Source: an uncultured Muribaculaceae bacterium
Lineage (GTDB): Bacteria > Bacteroidota > Bacteroidia > Bacteroidales > Muribaculaceae
DNA: 10,464 nucleotides
NCBI GenBank assembly: GCA_910584365.1
Contig: CAJUAF010000035.1
Coordinates: 1-10,464, forward strand
Direction of reading: 5' to 3'
Shown here: in pieces, positions 1-6,442 of the stretch
Position numbering within the stretch: position 1 is the first letter of the stretch
Layout of the letters: each line of letters starts with the position of its first letter
The notes under the pieces: generated by a model
What the model was told of the DNA's origin: nothing
The model's input: only the letters and a program-made list of their open reading frames with translations
Databases searched by the model: none
Program-made: the position numbers and the translations under genes

Positions 1-161
1 TGGGCGCTCCTCCCGGAGGATTGAGGGGCGCTGGGAGGCTTGGGCGGAAGACAGGAAGTCCGCCTATGGGCGGACCACACGACAGGCAGCTCCGAAGGAG
101 TTTTGGTTTCCAGTAAGGATAGGGGAGAGAGGGAGAGAGGGGTGGAAAACGGGCATAAAAA
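1..161. other. Left-edge region without a confident gene
   Basis: G/A-rich sequence with no recognisable protein. All three plus frames stay open for a short way from the edge. One ends at a TGA at 22-24 (last residues WALLPED) and could be the tail of a gene lying to the left, but too little is present to call it. Another runs open from position 2 to a stop at 194-196, but it reads through hairpins and purine runs and does not look like protein. The only clear structures are the dispersed hairpin repeat at 57-94 and a purine-rich stretch near 121-143. Confidence 0.4.
57..94. repeat. Dispersed hairpin repeat, copy 1
   Basis: This 38-base segment recurs at 6355-6392 with only two mismatches (positions 82 and 91). 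It contains a perfect 7-bp stem, GTCCGCC (58-64) with GGCGGAC (69-75), around a TATG loop. A linker CACACGACAGGC follows, then a second small hairpin AGCTCC-GAA-GGAGTT (88-102). An alternative stem, GGCGGA (43-48) with TCCGCC (59-64), would compete with the first hairpin. The function is unknown; it resembles a REP-type intergenic palindrome. Confidence 0.75.
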
Positions 162-193
162 AACGAGGCTTGCCATCACGGCAACTCCTCGTT
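157..193 (-). terminator. Terminator-like hairpin, T-run on the minus strand
   Basis: AACGAGG (162-168) pairs with CCTCGTT (187-193), and inside it TTGCC (170-174) pairs with GGCAA (180-184). On the minus strand the hairpin is followed at once by seven T (complement of 157-163, partly within the stem), the form of an intrinsic terminator for leftward transcription. On the plus strand the tail is AT-rich (TTAAATAATAAA) but has no T-run, so any rightward activity would be weak. No minus-strand gene is recognisable to its right, so its transcript is unknown. Confidence 0.6.
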
Positions 194-350
194 AAATAAT
201 AAACCAATCATTATCACATTTCTTGCAATGGAAAAAGTAATTTTGCTATGTACTATTAAAACACGGGTGGGGAAGAATGGTTCATGGAGAGGTAATTTTT
301 TTCCTGATTTTTTCTGTTTTTTGAAAAATTATTTTTTCGGGGAAGTTTCA
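194..350. other. AT-rich intergenic region upstream of recA
   Basis: No gene is seen here. The region has long T-runs between about 293 and 336. A TAATTTTG match at 238-245 fits a Bacteroidetes -7 element but has no TTTG at the right distance upstream. Near-repeats CGGGGAAGTTT (338-348) and CGGGGAGTTTT (361-371) lie 23 bases apart, the second just ahead of the predicted recA -7 element. Confidence 0.4.
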
Positions 351-382
351 GTTGTTTTTACGGGGAGTTTTCGTTAATTTTG
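351..382 (+). promoter_or_regulatory. Probable distal recA promoter
   Basis: TAATTTTG at 375-382 matches the Bacteroidetes -7 consensus TAnnTTTG. GTTG at 351-354 lies 20 bases upstream as an imperfect -33 element. A transcript from here would have a leader of about 95 bases containing two short hairpins: AGGCG/CGCCT near 390-409 and GGGCA (430-434) with TGCCC (442-446). Confidence 0.5.
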
Positions 383-456
383 TATGATGAGGCGGCGTAT
401 TGGCGCCTGTTACATTTATTAACTACACCGGGCATGGTTTTTGCCCAACGATTGAT

Positions 457-464
457 TAACTTTG
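457..464 (+). promoter_or_regulatory. Probable proximal recA promoter (-7 element)
   Basis: TAACTTTG is a full match to TAnnTTTG and lies 22 bases before the recA start codon. No good -33 box lies 19-21 bases upstream; the nearest TTTG (440-443) is too close. The sequence between it and the ATG is A-rich without a Shine-Dalgarno motif, as is usual in Bacteroidetes. Confidence 0.5.
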
Positions 465-486
465 CAACAAATAAAAAGATACATAT

Positions 487-1704
487 ATGGAAAAACCGTC
501 TAAAACTAAAAAGACAGCCGCTAAGAAAGGGGAAAAGGCTCTTGATCCGAAGGAGGCCAAGCTCAATGCCCTTACCCAGGCGCTGAACAATATCGAAAAG
601 GACTATGGCCGGGGCGCGGTTATGAAGCTCGGCGATGAAGTTGTGGAGAAAGTGGATGTAATTCCGTCTGGTTCCATCGGACTGAACTTCGCACTGGGTG
701 TGGGAGGCTATCCCAAAGGGCGTATAATTGAGATCTACGGCCCGGAATCCTCAGGTAAGACTACTCTTGCACTCCACGCCATTGCGGAGGCTCAGAAGGC
801 CGGAGGAATCGCTGCAATGATTGATGCCGAACACGCCTTTGACCGTTTCTATGCCGAGAAGCTCGGAGTCGATGTCACCAATCTTCTTATCTCGCAGCCT
901 GACAACGGAGAGCAGGCGCTGGAGATTGCAGAGCAGCTGATCCGTTCGGCGGCGATAGACATCCTTGTCGTTGACTCCGTGGCCGCCCTTACTCCTAAGA
1001 GCGAAATAGAGGGGGATATGGGGGACCGCAACGTCGGTCTGCAGGCGCGTCTTATGTCGCAGGCAATGCGTAAGTTGACGGGGACTATCGCCCGTACCAA
1101 CACTGTCTGCATCTTCATAAATCAGCTCCGCGAGAAGATCGGCCAGATGTTCGGCCCGTCGGAAACCACTACCGGCGGAAACGCGCTGAAATTCTATGCT
1201 TCCGTGCGCGTGGATATCCGTCCCGGCACTTCCCTGAAGGACGGGGACAATGTCCTGGGAAAACACGCCAAGGTGAAAATTGTGAAGAACAAGGTCGCTC
1301 CCCCCTTCAAGCGCTGCGAGTTCGACATCATGTTCGGCGAGGGCATCTCGAAGGCGAGCGAAATAATCGACCTCGGAGTAGAGCTGGGTATAATTGTCAA
1401 GAGCGGTTCCTGGTTCAGCTATAACGGCTCCAAAATCGCCCAGGGACGCGATGCAGCCAAGGCCATTATCGACGATAATCCCGAACTGGCTTCCGAGCTT
1501 GAGGCCAAGATAATGGAGGCTCTCCAGAATAACTCGGATGGCGCCGGCAAGAAGAGCAAGGTGAAACCTAAAGCGGTCAAGGAGGAAAGCTCTCAATCCC
1601 GCGAGGAGGAAGAAGCCCGCTACGCTGATGATTCCGAAGAACTCGATGATGTCGATATCGACGACGATTTCAACGAGGACTTCTCTCTCGAAGAGGATAT
1701 GTGA
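487..1704 (+). CDS. recA: Recombinase A (RecA)
   Basis: RecA is the ATP-dependent DNA strand-exchange protein of homologous recombination and DNA-damage repair. The 405-residue product has a lysine-rich N-terminus (residues 1-25) and the RecA core with Walker A GPESSGKT at 85-92. The catalytic glutamate sits in DAEHAFD (E115), and Walker B ILVVD ends at D163. DNA-binding loop 1 lies around 173-184. Loop 2, INQLREKIGQMFGPSETTTGG, starts near 211 and holds the conserved glutamine. Most RecA proteins have about 350 residues; the extra length is a C-terminal tail. Residues 366-404 contain 21 Asp/Glu, after a Lys-rich linker at 355-365. Acidic RecA tails are known to restrain activity, so a long one may do so strongly (inference). 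The gene is monocistronic and convergent with secDF. The start is set by the ATG after the A-rich leader. Confidence 0.98.
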   Translation: MEKPSKTKKTAAKKGEKALDPKEAKLNALTQALNNIEKDYGRGAVMKLGDEVVEKVDVIPSGSIGLNFALGVGGYPKGRIIEIYGPESSGKTTLALHAIAEAQKAGGIAAMIDAEHAFDRFYAEKLGVDVTNLLISQPDNGEQALEIAEQLIRSAAIDILVVDSVAALTPKSEIEGDMGDRNVGLQARLMSQAMRKLTGTIARTNTVCIFINQLREKIGQMFGPSETTTGGNALKFYASVRVDIRPGTSLKDGDNVLGKHAKVKIVKNKVAPPFKRCEFDIMFGEGISKASEIIDLGVELGIIVKSGSWFSYNGSKIAQGRDAAKAIIDDNPELASELEAKIMEALQNNSDGAGKKSKVKPKAVKEESSQSREEEEARYADDSEELDDVDIDDDFNEDFSLEEDM

Positions 1705-1735
1705 GGAGGTCTTTTCGGTCTCCCGCCGCAGAAAT

Positions 1736-1783
1736 GAAAGGGAATGACGATCAATCAGGGAATACTCTCGGTCAATCCCTTTC
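1736..1783. terminator. Inverted repeat after recA, possible terminator
   Basis: GAAAGGGA (1736-1743) pairs with TCCCTTTC (1776-1783), and TGAC (1745-1748) pairs with GTCA (1771-1774), with one A-A mismatch between them: 12 of 13 pairs. The loop is 22 bases. It begins about 30 bases after the recA stop, so it could end the recA transcript, although no T-run follows. Confidence 0.45.
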
Positions 1784-1800
1784 ACCCTATATACAGATAT

Positions 1801-1865
1801 ACAGTAAACATAATGGCGATGCGTCAAATCATTGGATTCAGGCGCATCGCCATTATGTTTACTGT
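1801..1865. repeat. Perfect 23-bp inverted repeat between recA and secDF
   Basis: The arm at 1801-1823 (starts ACAGTAAACATAATGG) is an exact reverse complement of 1843-1865 (ends CCATTATGTTTACTGT). Two more pairs, T1824-G1842 and C1825-G1841, extend it, leaving a 15-base centre that contains a further AATC/GATT pair. No target-site duplication is visible on either side and neither flank has a T-run. It may work as a bidirectional transcript barrier for the two convergent genes, or be a remnant of a small palindromic mobile sequence. Confidence 0.85.
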
Positions 1866-1992
1866 GCTGCCTCGGAGGGGAGCGGTATATTGCGTGTTAT
1901 TGCTTCGTAGCTATGCCATATGCTCCGCAATCCATCCCGGTCAATGAGGGTGCCACGAAAGGGCTGAAACCGGATATAGGGAGCCTATAATA
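1866..1992. other. Intergenic spacer, no feature seen
   Basis: This spacer sits between the two large hairpins of the recA-secDF gap. No open frame with protein-like content, no promoter match and no RNA gene was recognised. It does not resemble the flanking hairpins. Confidence 0.4.
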
Positions 1993-2035
1993 GATTAAGG
2001 ACATTCCGCGAAAGAACCGCGAAATGTCCTTAATC
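1993..2035. terminator. 18-bp hairpin downstream of secDF, probable terminator
   Basis: GATTAAGGACATTCCGCG (1993-2010) pairs with CGCGAAATGTCCTTAATC (2018-2035) with one C-A mismatch, around a 7-base loop. It lies 43 bases beyond the secDF stop codon. The near-symmetric AT-rich foot (TTAA) suits termination from either side, most likely of the leftward secDF transcript. No long T-run follows on either strand. Confidence 0.55.
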
Positions 2036-2078
2036 GTATGTTAACGGGGTTGGAATTGCATTGGGAGCGCCAGGCTCA

Positions 2079-4979
2079 TCACTTGGCGGCGCGGCGGGAG
2101 TTGGTCAGGTAGGCGACCGGAGTGGCAATAAAGATGGTTGCCAGGGTACCTACAACAACTCCGAAGAGCATTGCGAAGATGAAGGAGCGGATCGAGTCGC
2201 CACCCAGGATGAAGATGCAGAGCAGCACCAGGAAGGTGGAGAACGACGTCATGATGGTACGTCCCAGAGTGGAGTTGAGCGACTTGTTGATCAGAGTGGC
2301 GAAATCCTGCTTGGGATAGAGGCCGATATTCTCGCGCATACGGTCGAATACAACCACGGTATCGTTAATCTGATAACCGATCATTGTCAGGATAGCGGCG
2401 ATGAAGCTCTGGTCGATTTCCATAGCGAACGGGAAGATACCCCAGAAGATGGAGTAGAATCCGATGATGGAGAACGCGGTGAAGGCTACGGCAGCGAGGG
2501 CGCCCAGCGAGAAGGCCACGTTGCGGAAACGCAGAAGGATGTAGAGGAACATCGCGATAAGCGAGAGAACCACGGCCACATAAGCCTTGTTGCGCATATC
2601 GTTAGCCACGGTCGGGCCTACGGTCTGCGAGGAGAGGATACCCTGGGTTTCGTCGGTGGTGGAGAAATCTTCCAGCGTCATGCCGTCGGGCAGGAGGCCT
2701 TCAGCCTTGAAGGTATCGTAGAGTTTCTTGGTGATTTCCTCTTCAATGGCGGAAGCGTCTTCGTCGGACTTGATCTTGTAGTTGGTGGAGACGCGAACCT
2801 GGTTGGAGTTCTCGATGGTGATTACCGAGACAGCCGCGGTCTCGCCGTTGGCGTTGAAGACGGGCATCAGGGTCTGCTGGAGCTTGTCGGTCTGGACGGG
2901 CTTCTCGAACTTGACAACATAGTTGCGGCCTCCGGAGAAGTCGATACCCTGGTTAAGACCCTTGGTGAAGAGGGAGATGACAACCACGGCAACAAAGATT
3001 CCGATTACCATGAAGGCAACCTTGCGGGCGCCCAGGAAGTTGTAGTTGGTGTTGCGGAAGAGGTTGCGGGAGATTGCGGTGTCGAAGGTAAGGGTGCTGA
3101 ACGCTTTCTTCTTGGCGCCGAGGATGAAGATAATACGGGTCAGGTAAACGGCGGTGAAGAACGAGCAGATGATACCGATGATAAGGGTGGTGGCGAAGCC
3201 CTTGATGGGACCTGTACCGAAGAAGAGGAGGATTACACCGGTAATAATAGAGGTGAGGTTGGAGTCGAAGATTGCCGAGAAGGCGTTGGAGTAACCGTCG
3301 GCGATAGCGGTGCGCACGGACTTGCCGTTGCGGAGTTCTTCTTTGGCGCGCTCGAAGATAAGCACGTTGGCGTCAACGGCCATACCGAGGGCAAGCACGA
3401 TACCGGCGATACCCGAGAGGGTCAGCACTGCCTGGAAGGAGGCCAGGATACCGAAAGTGAAGAAGAGGTTGAGTACAAGACCGAGGTTGGCGATAAGGCC
3501 CGGGATGACTCCGTAGACAACGCACATGAAGATCATCAGCAGCACGATGGCCAGCACGAACGACCACAGACCGCTCTCGATGGCCTGCTGGCCGAGCGAC
3601 GGACCGATGACCATGTCGGAGATGATGTCCACTTTGGCGGTCATCTTACCGGATTTGAGGACGTTTGCAAGGTCCTGGGCTTCCTCTACGGTGAAGTCGC
3701 CGGTAATCTGTGAGCGTCCGCCTTCGATTGCGGTGCGGATATTGGGGTAGGAGTAAACCTGTTCGTCAAGAACGATGGCGATGGGGTGGCCGATGTTGGC
3801 CTGAGTCAGACGGCCCCATTCGCGGGCTCCTTCGGAGTTCATGGTCATGGAGACAACGTTGCCCTGCAGCTGGTCGTAGTCGCTGGAGGCGTTTGTCACG
3901 CAGGAGCCGTCGAGGGCAGCTTTGCCGTTGTTGGTCTTCAGGGCGATGAGCTGGTAGGTGTCAAGCTGGCGTTCCTTGCCGGTGACGGTGTCCTGGTAGG
4001 TTACGGGGGTGGGCTTGACGCTCCAGCGGAGCTTCAGGTTGGAGGGGAGATACTGCTTTGCGGCGGGGGAGGCGAGGATGGAATCCACGGCGTCCTTCTG
4101 CTTTGCGGACACGATAGCCAGCACGGGGGATTCGCCGCTGCCGGCCTGGAGGAAGTTCTGACGGAGAGTGGCTTTGCCCTGGGCCTGGAGGCTGTTGTCA
4201 AGCTGAGCCACGGCTCCTAGCAGCTGACCTGCGCCGTAGCACTCGTAGAATTCGAGGTTGGCCGAGCGCTGGAGCAGCTCGCGTACACGCTGGTGTTCCT
4301 TCACGCCGGGGAGTTCCAGAAGAATCTGGCCGTCGTTGTCCTGGAGAACCTGGATATTGGGGGATACAACTCCGTAGGCGTCGATACGGTTGCGAAGCAC
4401 GTTGGTGGCGGAGTTGTTGACGCGGTCCTTGACCTCAGCCTTGAGGGTCTGGGCTACGGCGTTGTCGCTCTGGTTGGGTTTGATGATGGAATTGAAGACG
4501 ACGTCGAACTGCGCGCCGGGATTGAGCTTGCGGTACTGCTGCACGAAAGTCCCGACGTAATCCGAGGCGTGGTTCCCCTTGATGATCGAGTCGGTGGCGG
4601 CCAGGGCGCTTTCGAAAGAGGCGTCGGCGTCGGAGTTCTTCATGGAACGAAGCATATCGGGCATGGAAACCTGGAGGATAACGTTCATACCTCCCTTAAG
4701 GTCAAGACCGAGGCCTACGCCCCACTTCTGCACTTCGTTGTAGTTGTAGCCCAACCAGACGGGGGTCTTGCTGATTGAGTCGATGTAGGCCTTGTAAGCC
4801 TTGCTGTACTGCTCGGAATTCTTGCCTTGCTGACCTGCCTGGGCCAGAGCGTACTGTTCGGCTTTGGCTTCCTGCTTGTTGCTTACAAGGGAGAAAGAGA
4901 GGTAGAACAGGCACACCAGCACCAAGAAAATCGCGATAACACCGGCAATGATGCTTCCGAGGGTTCCTTTGCTTTGCAT
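2079..4979 (-). CDS. secDF: Protein translocase subunit SecDF (fused SecD-SecF)
   Basis: This inner-membrane RND-type protein works with SecYEG and uses proton flow to pull secreted proteins across the membrane. At 966 residues it fits the fused SecDF found in Bacteroidetes. The SecD half starts with a membrane segment (residues 8-31). GLDLKGGMNVILQV at 91-104 begins the large periplasmic domain, which is followed by five membrane helices (about 471-620). These include GMAVDANVLIFER (532-544), whose Asp536 is the likely proton-relay residue. The SecF half begins near 655, has GIDFSGG at 678-684, and carries INDTVVVFDRMREN (871-884), with Asp873 as the equivalent acidic residue. Both signature sites are intact. 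The ATG at 4979 lies in an AT-rich leader without a Shine-Dalgarno sequence. The gene is alone, convergent with recA and divergent from the MATE gene. Confidence 0.97.
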   Translation of the reverse strand: MQSKGTLGSIIAGVIAIFLVLVCLFYLSFSLVSNKQEAKAEQYALAQAGQQGKNSEQYSKAYKAYIDSISKTPVWLGYNYNEVQKWGVGLGLDLKGGMNVILQVSMPDMLRSMKNSDADASFESALAATDSIIKGNHASDYVGTFVQQYRKLNPGAQFDVVFNSIIKPNQSDNAVAQTLKAEVKDRVNNSATNVLRNRIDAYGVVSPNIQVLQDNDGQILLELPGVKEHQRVRELLQRSANLEFYECYGAGQLLGAVAQLDNSLQAQGKATLRQNFLQAGSGESPVLAIVSAKQKDAVDSILASPAAKQYLPSNLKLRWSVKPTPVTYQDTVTGKERQLDTYQLIALKTNNGKAALDGSCVTNASSDYDQLQGNVVSMTMNSEGAREWGRLTQANIGHPIAIVLDEQVYSYPNIRTAIEGGRSQITGDFTVEEAQDLANVLKSGKMTAKVDIISDMVIGPSLGQQAIESGLWSFVLAIVLLMIFMCVVYGVIPGLIANLGLVLNLFFTFGILASFQAVLTLSGIAGIVLALGMAVDANVLIFERAKEELRNGKSVRTAIADGYSNAFSAIFDSNLTSIITGVILLFFGTGPIKGFATTLIIGIICSFFTAVYLTRIIFILGAKKKAFSTLTFDTAISRNLFRNTNYNFLGARKVAFMVIGIFVAVVVISLFTKGLNQGIDFSGGRNYVVKFEKPVQTDKLQQTLMPVFNANGETAAVSVITIENSNQVRVSTNYKIKSDEDASAIEEEITKKLYDTFKAEGLLPDGMTLEDFSTTDETQGILSSQTVGPTVANDMRNKAYVAVVLSLIAMFLYILLRFRNVAFSLGALAAVAFTAFSIIGFYSIFWGIFPFAMEIDQSFIAAILTMIGYQINDTVVVFDRMRENIGLYPKQDFATLINKSLNSTLGRTIMTSFSTFLVLLCIFILGGDSIRSFIFAMLFGVVVGTLATIFIATPVAYLTNSRRAAK

Positions 4980-5035
4980 GTGTTAGATAAAAATTGTTAT
5001 GAAGTTATTATTAATTTTCGTCTAAATGATTGGTT

Positions 5036-5054
5036 GTTAACTGGTTGAGTTAAC
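5036..5054. repeat. Short GTTAAC inverted repeat in the secDF leader
   Basis: Two GTTAAC palindromes (5036-5041 and 5049-5054) flank TGGTTGA and can form a 6-bp hairpin. The motif GGTTG also repeats at 5032-5036 and 5043-5047. It lies within the predicted secDF 5' leader. It may be incidental in this AT-rich stretch. Confidence 0.4.
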
Positions 5055-5062
5055 GTAGAAAC

Positions 5063-5094
5063 AGGCGTGGATGCCCCGGGGGACATAAACGCCT
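5063..5094 (-). promoter_or_regulatory. GC-rich hairpin in the secDF leader
   Basis: AGGCGT (5063-5068) pairs with ACGCCT (5089-5094). Inside, ATGCCC pairs with GGG-CAT across a bulged A (5071-5086). It begins just after the predicted secDF transcription start (about 5101), so it would form the very 5' end of the mRNA. A stabilising 5' structure or a leader regulator are both possible. It does not match a riboswitch class I recognise. Confidence 0.5.
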
Positions 5095-5107
5095 AATTTT
5101 CAGCTTG

Positions 5108-5139
5108 CAAATATACGAAGAATCGTTGGTTTAAGCAAA
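5108..5139 (-). promoter_or_regulatory. secDF promoter
   Basis: Read on the minus strand, TTTG (5139-5136), 20 bases, then TATATTTG (5115-5108) is a full match to the Bacteroidetes consensus TTTG-N19-21-TAnnTTTG. It would give a leader of about 120 bases before the secDF ATG at 4979. Confidence 0.75.
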
Positions 5140-5206
5140 CAAATTCGCGGATTCCGCTCAAAAAAGTTGGTGTCCCTCCGGCCCGGGGCGTCAATCAGCG
5201 GGGGAT

Positions 5207-5238
5207 TTTGGCCAAGACGGGAAAATTTCGTAACTTTG
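5207..5238 (+). promoter_or_regulatory. Promoter of the MATE gene
   Basis: TTTG (5207-5210), 20 bases, then TAACTTTG (5231-5238) is a full match to the Bacteroidetes promoter pattern. A second -7-like site, TATTTTTG, follows at 5247-5254. It is divergent from the secDF promoter, with 67 bases between the two -33 boxes. Confidence 0.75.
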
Positions 5239-5244
5239 CGGCGT

Positions 5245-5385
5245 CGTATTTTTGCGGCGCCGATTATAAGCAGTGTTTTGTAATCCTCATCGGAGGGCAA
5301 GCTATATTGCCGGATAAGATGACCGGGTAAAACCTTGATTCTTATTCGGCTATTATTATGTCTGACCTTTATTGCCGACAAGATT
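5245..5385 (+). promoter_or_regulatory. Long 5' leader of the MATE gene
   Basis: About 140 bases separate the predicted start of transcription from the MATE ATG. The leader contains a hairpin GGCAA-GCTATA-TTGCC near 5298-5313 nested between TCATC (about 5288) and GATGA (about 5319). A 15-codon upstream frame starts at ATG 5358 (MSDLYCRQDY...) and overlaps the MATE start, ending at TGA 5403-5405. I cannot assign a known riboswitch. Whether the leader regulates anything is unknown. Confidence 0.35.
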
Positions 5386-6336
5386 ATGAAAAGAGATGCA
5401 ATTGACCTGGGGAAGACCGGAATTCCCCGCCTGTTCCGGATGTATTTCGTGCCGACAGTGCTGGGGATGCTATCGTTGTGTGCGGTGACGGCCACGGACG
5501 GTATATTCGTGGGACGCGGTGTTGGGAGCGACGCCCTGGCCGCGGTGAATATCTGTATTTCCCCGACCATGGTGATGGTGGGTATAAGCCTGATGCTTGG
5601 GGTCGGGGCTTCGGTGGTGTCGTCAATCCATCTGGCCAACCGCAATGTCAAGGCCGCGAGGCTGAACATAACCCAGGCGTTGCTGGCAGCCACCGCCGTG
5701 GTGACGCTGTTCCTGATAGTAACCCTTGCTTCTCCCGCCACAACGGGGCGGTTGCTCGGGAGTTCCGAATCGCTGATGCCGCTGGTTGTTGAGTATATGC
5801 CCTGGATTTTCGCGGCGTGTATGTTCCAGGCATGGTGCGGAATCGGTCTGTTCGTGGTGCGCCTCGACGGCTCTCCGGGCTATGCGATGTGGTGCAACAT
5901 AATCCCGGGACTGCTCAACGCCCTGCTCGACTATATCTTTATTTTCCCGCTGGACATGGGAATCCGGGGGGCGGCCATAGCCACGTGTGTCAGCTGTCTG
6001 ACAGGAGGCCTTATGGTTATGGCCTACCTGGGGCGCTTCGCCACGACGCTGCGTATTATACGGGTGAAACTCAGCTGGAAAAGTTTCAGACTGACCATGC
6101 GCAACATCGGCTATCAGTGTAAAATCGGAGTGTCTGCGCTTCTCGGCGAGGCCACGATGGGACTTCTGATGCTGATGGGGAACCTTATGTTCATGCGATA
6201 TATGGGGAACGACGGAGTCGGGGCGTTCAGCTGGCTTTAGGGGGGGACCGGCATCTGGCTTGCCCTTTTCGCTTCGGAGCTGTTGACATCCCTTTGCATC
6301 GCCGGCTACTATTTTTACCGGCGCCGCATGGCCTGA
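5386..6336 (+). pseudogene. MATE-family multidrug efflux transporter, broken
   Basis: MATE proteins are 12-helix inner-membrane antiporters that export drugs or metabolites using Na+ or H+. From ATG 5386 (MKRDAIDLGKTGIPRLF, a typical family start) the frame runs 284 residues through conserved segments such as ATDGIFVGRGVGSDALAAVN (36-55) and an FMRYMGNDGVGAFS stretch (269-282), then meets TAG at 6238-6240. Reading on in the same frame gives 31 more residues, GGTGIWLALFASELLTSL..., ending at TGA 6334-6336. That is the normal C-terminal end of the family. About 120-140 residues expected between GAFS and GGTGIW, covering several late helices, are absent, as the family is usually near 450 residues. 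This looks like an internal deletion plus an amber codon. Read-through would still lack the missing helices, so the transporter is probably dead. An upstream in-frame extension to 5335 has no family similarity and no start evidence. Confidence 0.85.
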
Positions 6337-6354
6337 CAAGTGGGGAGGAGGGGC

Positions 6355-6392
6355 AGTCCGCCTATGGGCGGACCACACGGCAGGCAGCCCCG
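6355..6392. repeat. Dispersed hairpin repeat, copy 2
   Basis: This is the same repeat as at 57-94, with 36 of 38 bases identical. The stem GTCCGCC (6356-6362) and GGCGGAC (6367-6373) with its TATG loop is unchanged, followed by CACACGGCAGGC. The copy starts 18 bases after the end of the decayed MATE gene and lies in the gap with convergent GH31. Confidence 0.75.
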
Positions 6393-6415
6393 CGGCCGGG
6401 GGAGGACGCGGGGCT
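6386..6415. terminator. GC-rich hairpin between MATE and GH31
   Basis: AGCCCCGCG (6386-6394) pairs perfectly with CGCGGGGCT (6407-6415) around a 12-base loop. It directly follows the repeat hairpin and occupies the position of the smaller second hairpin of copy 1 (88-102), although its sequence differs. It may act as a transcript end for either convergent gene. There is no T-run. Confidence 0.45.
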
Positions 6416-6442
6416 GGTCTGGGAACAGAGTGGGATTATTGG

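Noticed and set aside
380..586. Open frame starting at ATG 383 upstream of recA
   Set aside because: It overlaps the recA start in another frame. Its lysine and arginine-rich end comes from reading recA out of frame.
751..1827. Minus-strand open frame of 358 codons
   Set aside because: It lies antisense to recA, has no domain resemblance, and its low-complexity composition mirrors recA codons.
1701..1947. Short frames across the recA-secDF gap
   Set aside because: They read through the perfect inverted repeat and give no protein-like sequence.
2061..3713. Plus-strand open frame of 550 codons rich in Gly, Asp and Glu
   Set aside because: It is a shadow of secDF on the other strand, with biased repeat-like composition and no recognisable motif.
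5335..5385. Extended N-terminus of the MATE gene
   Set aside because: The family start MKRDAIDLGK fits ATG 5386. The upstream codons have no start and no family similarity.
5245..5385. Riboswitch in the MATE leader
   Set aside because: I could not match the hairpins to any riboswitch core I know, so it is listed only as a leader.
6238..6240. TAG read as a recoded sense codon
   Set aside because: No recoding signal is seen, and read-through would still leave the transporter without several helices. A broken gene is simpler.
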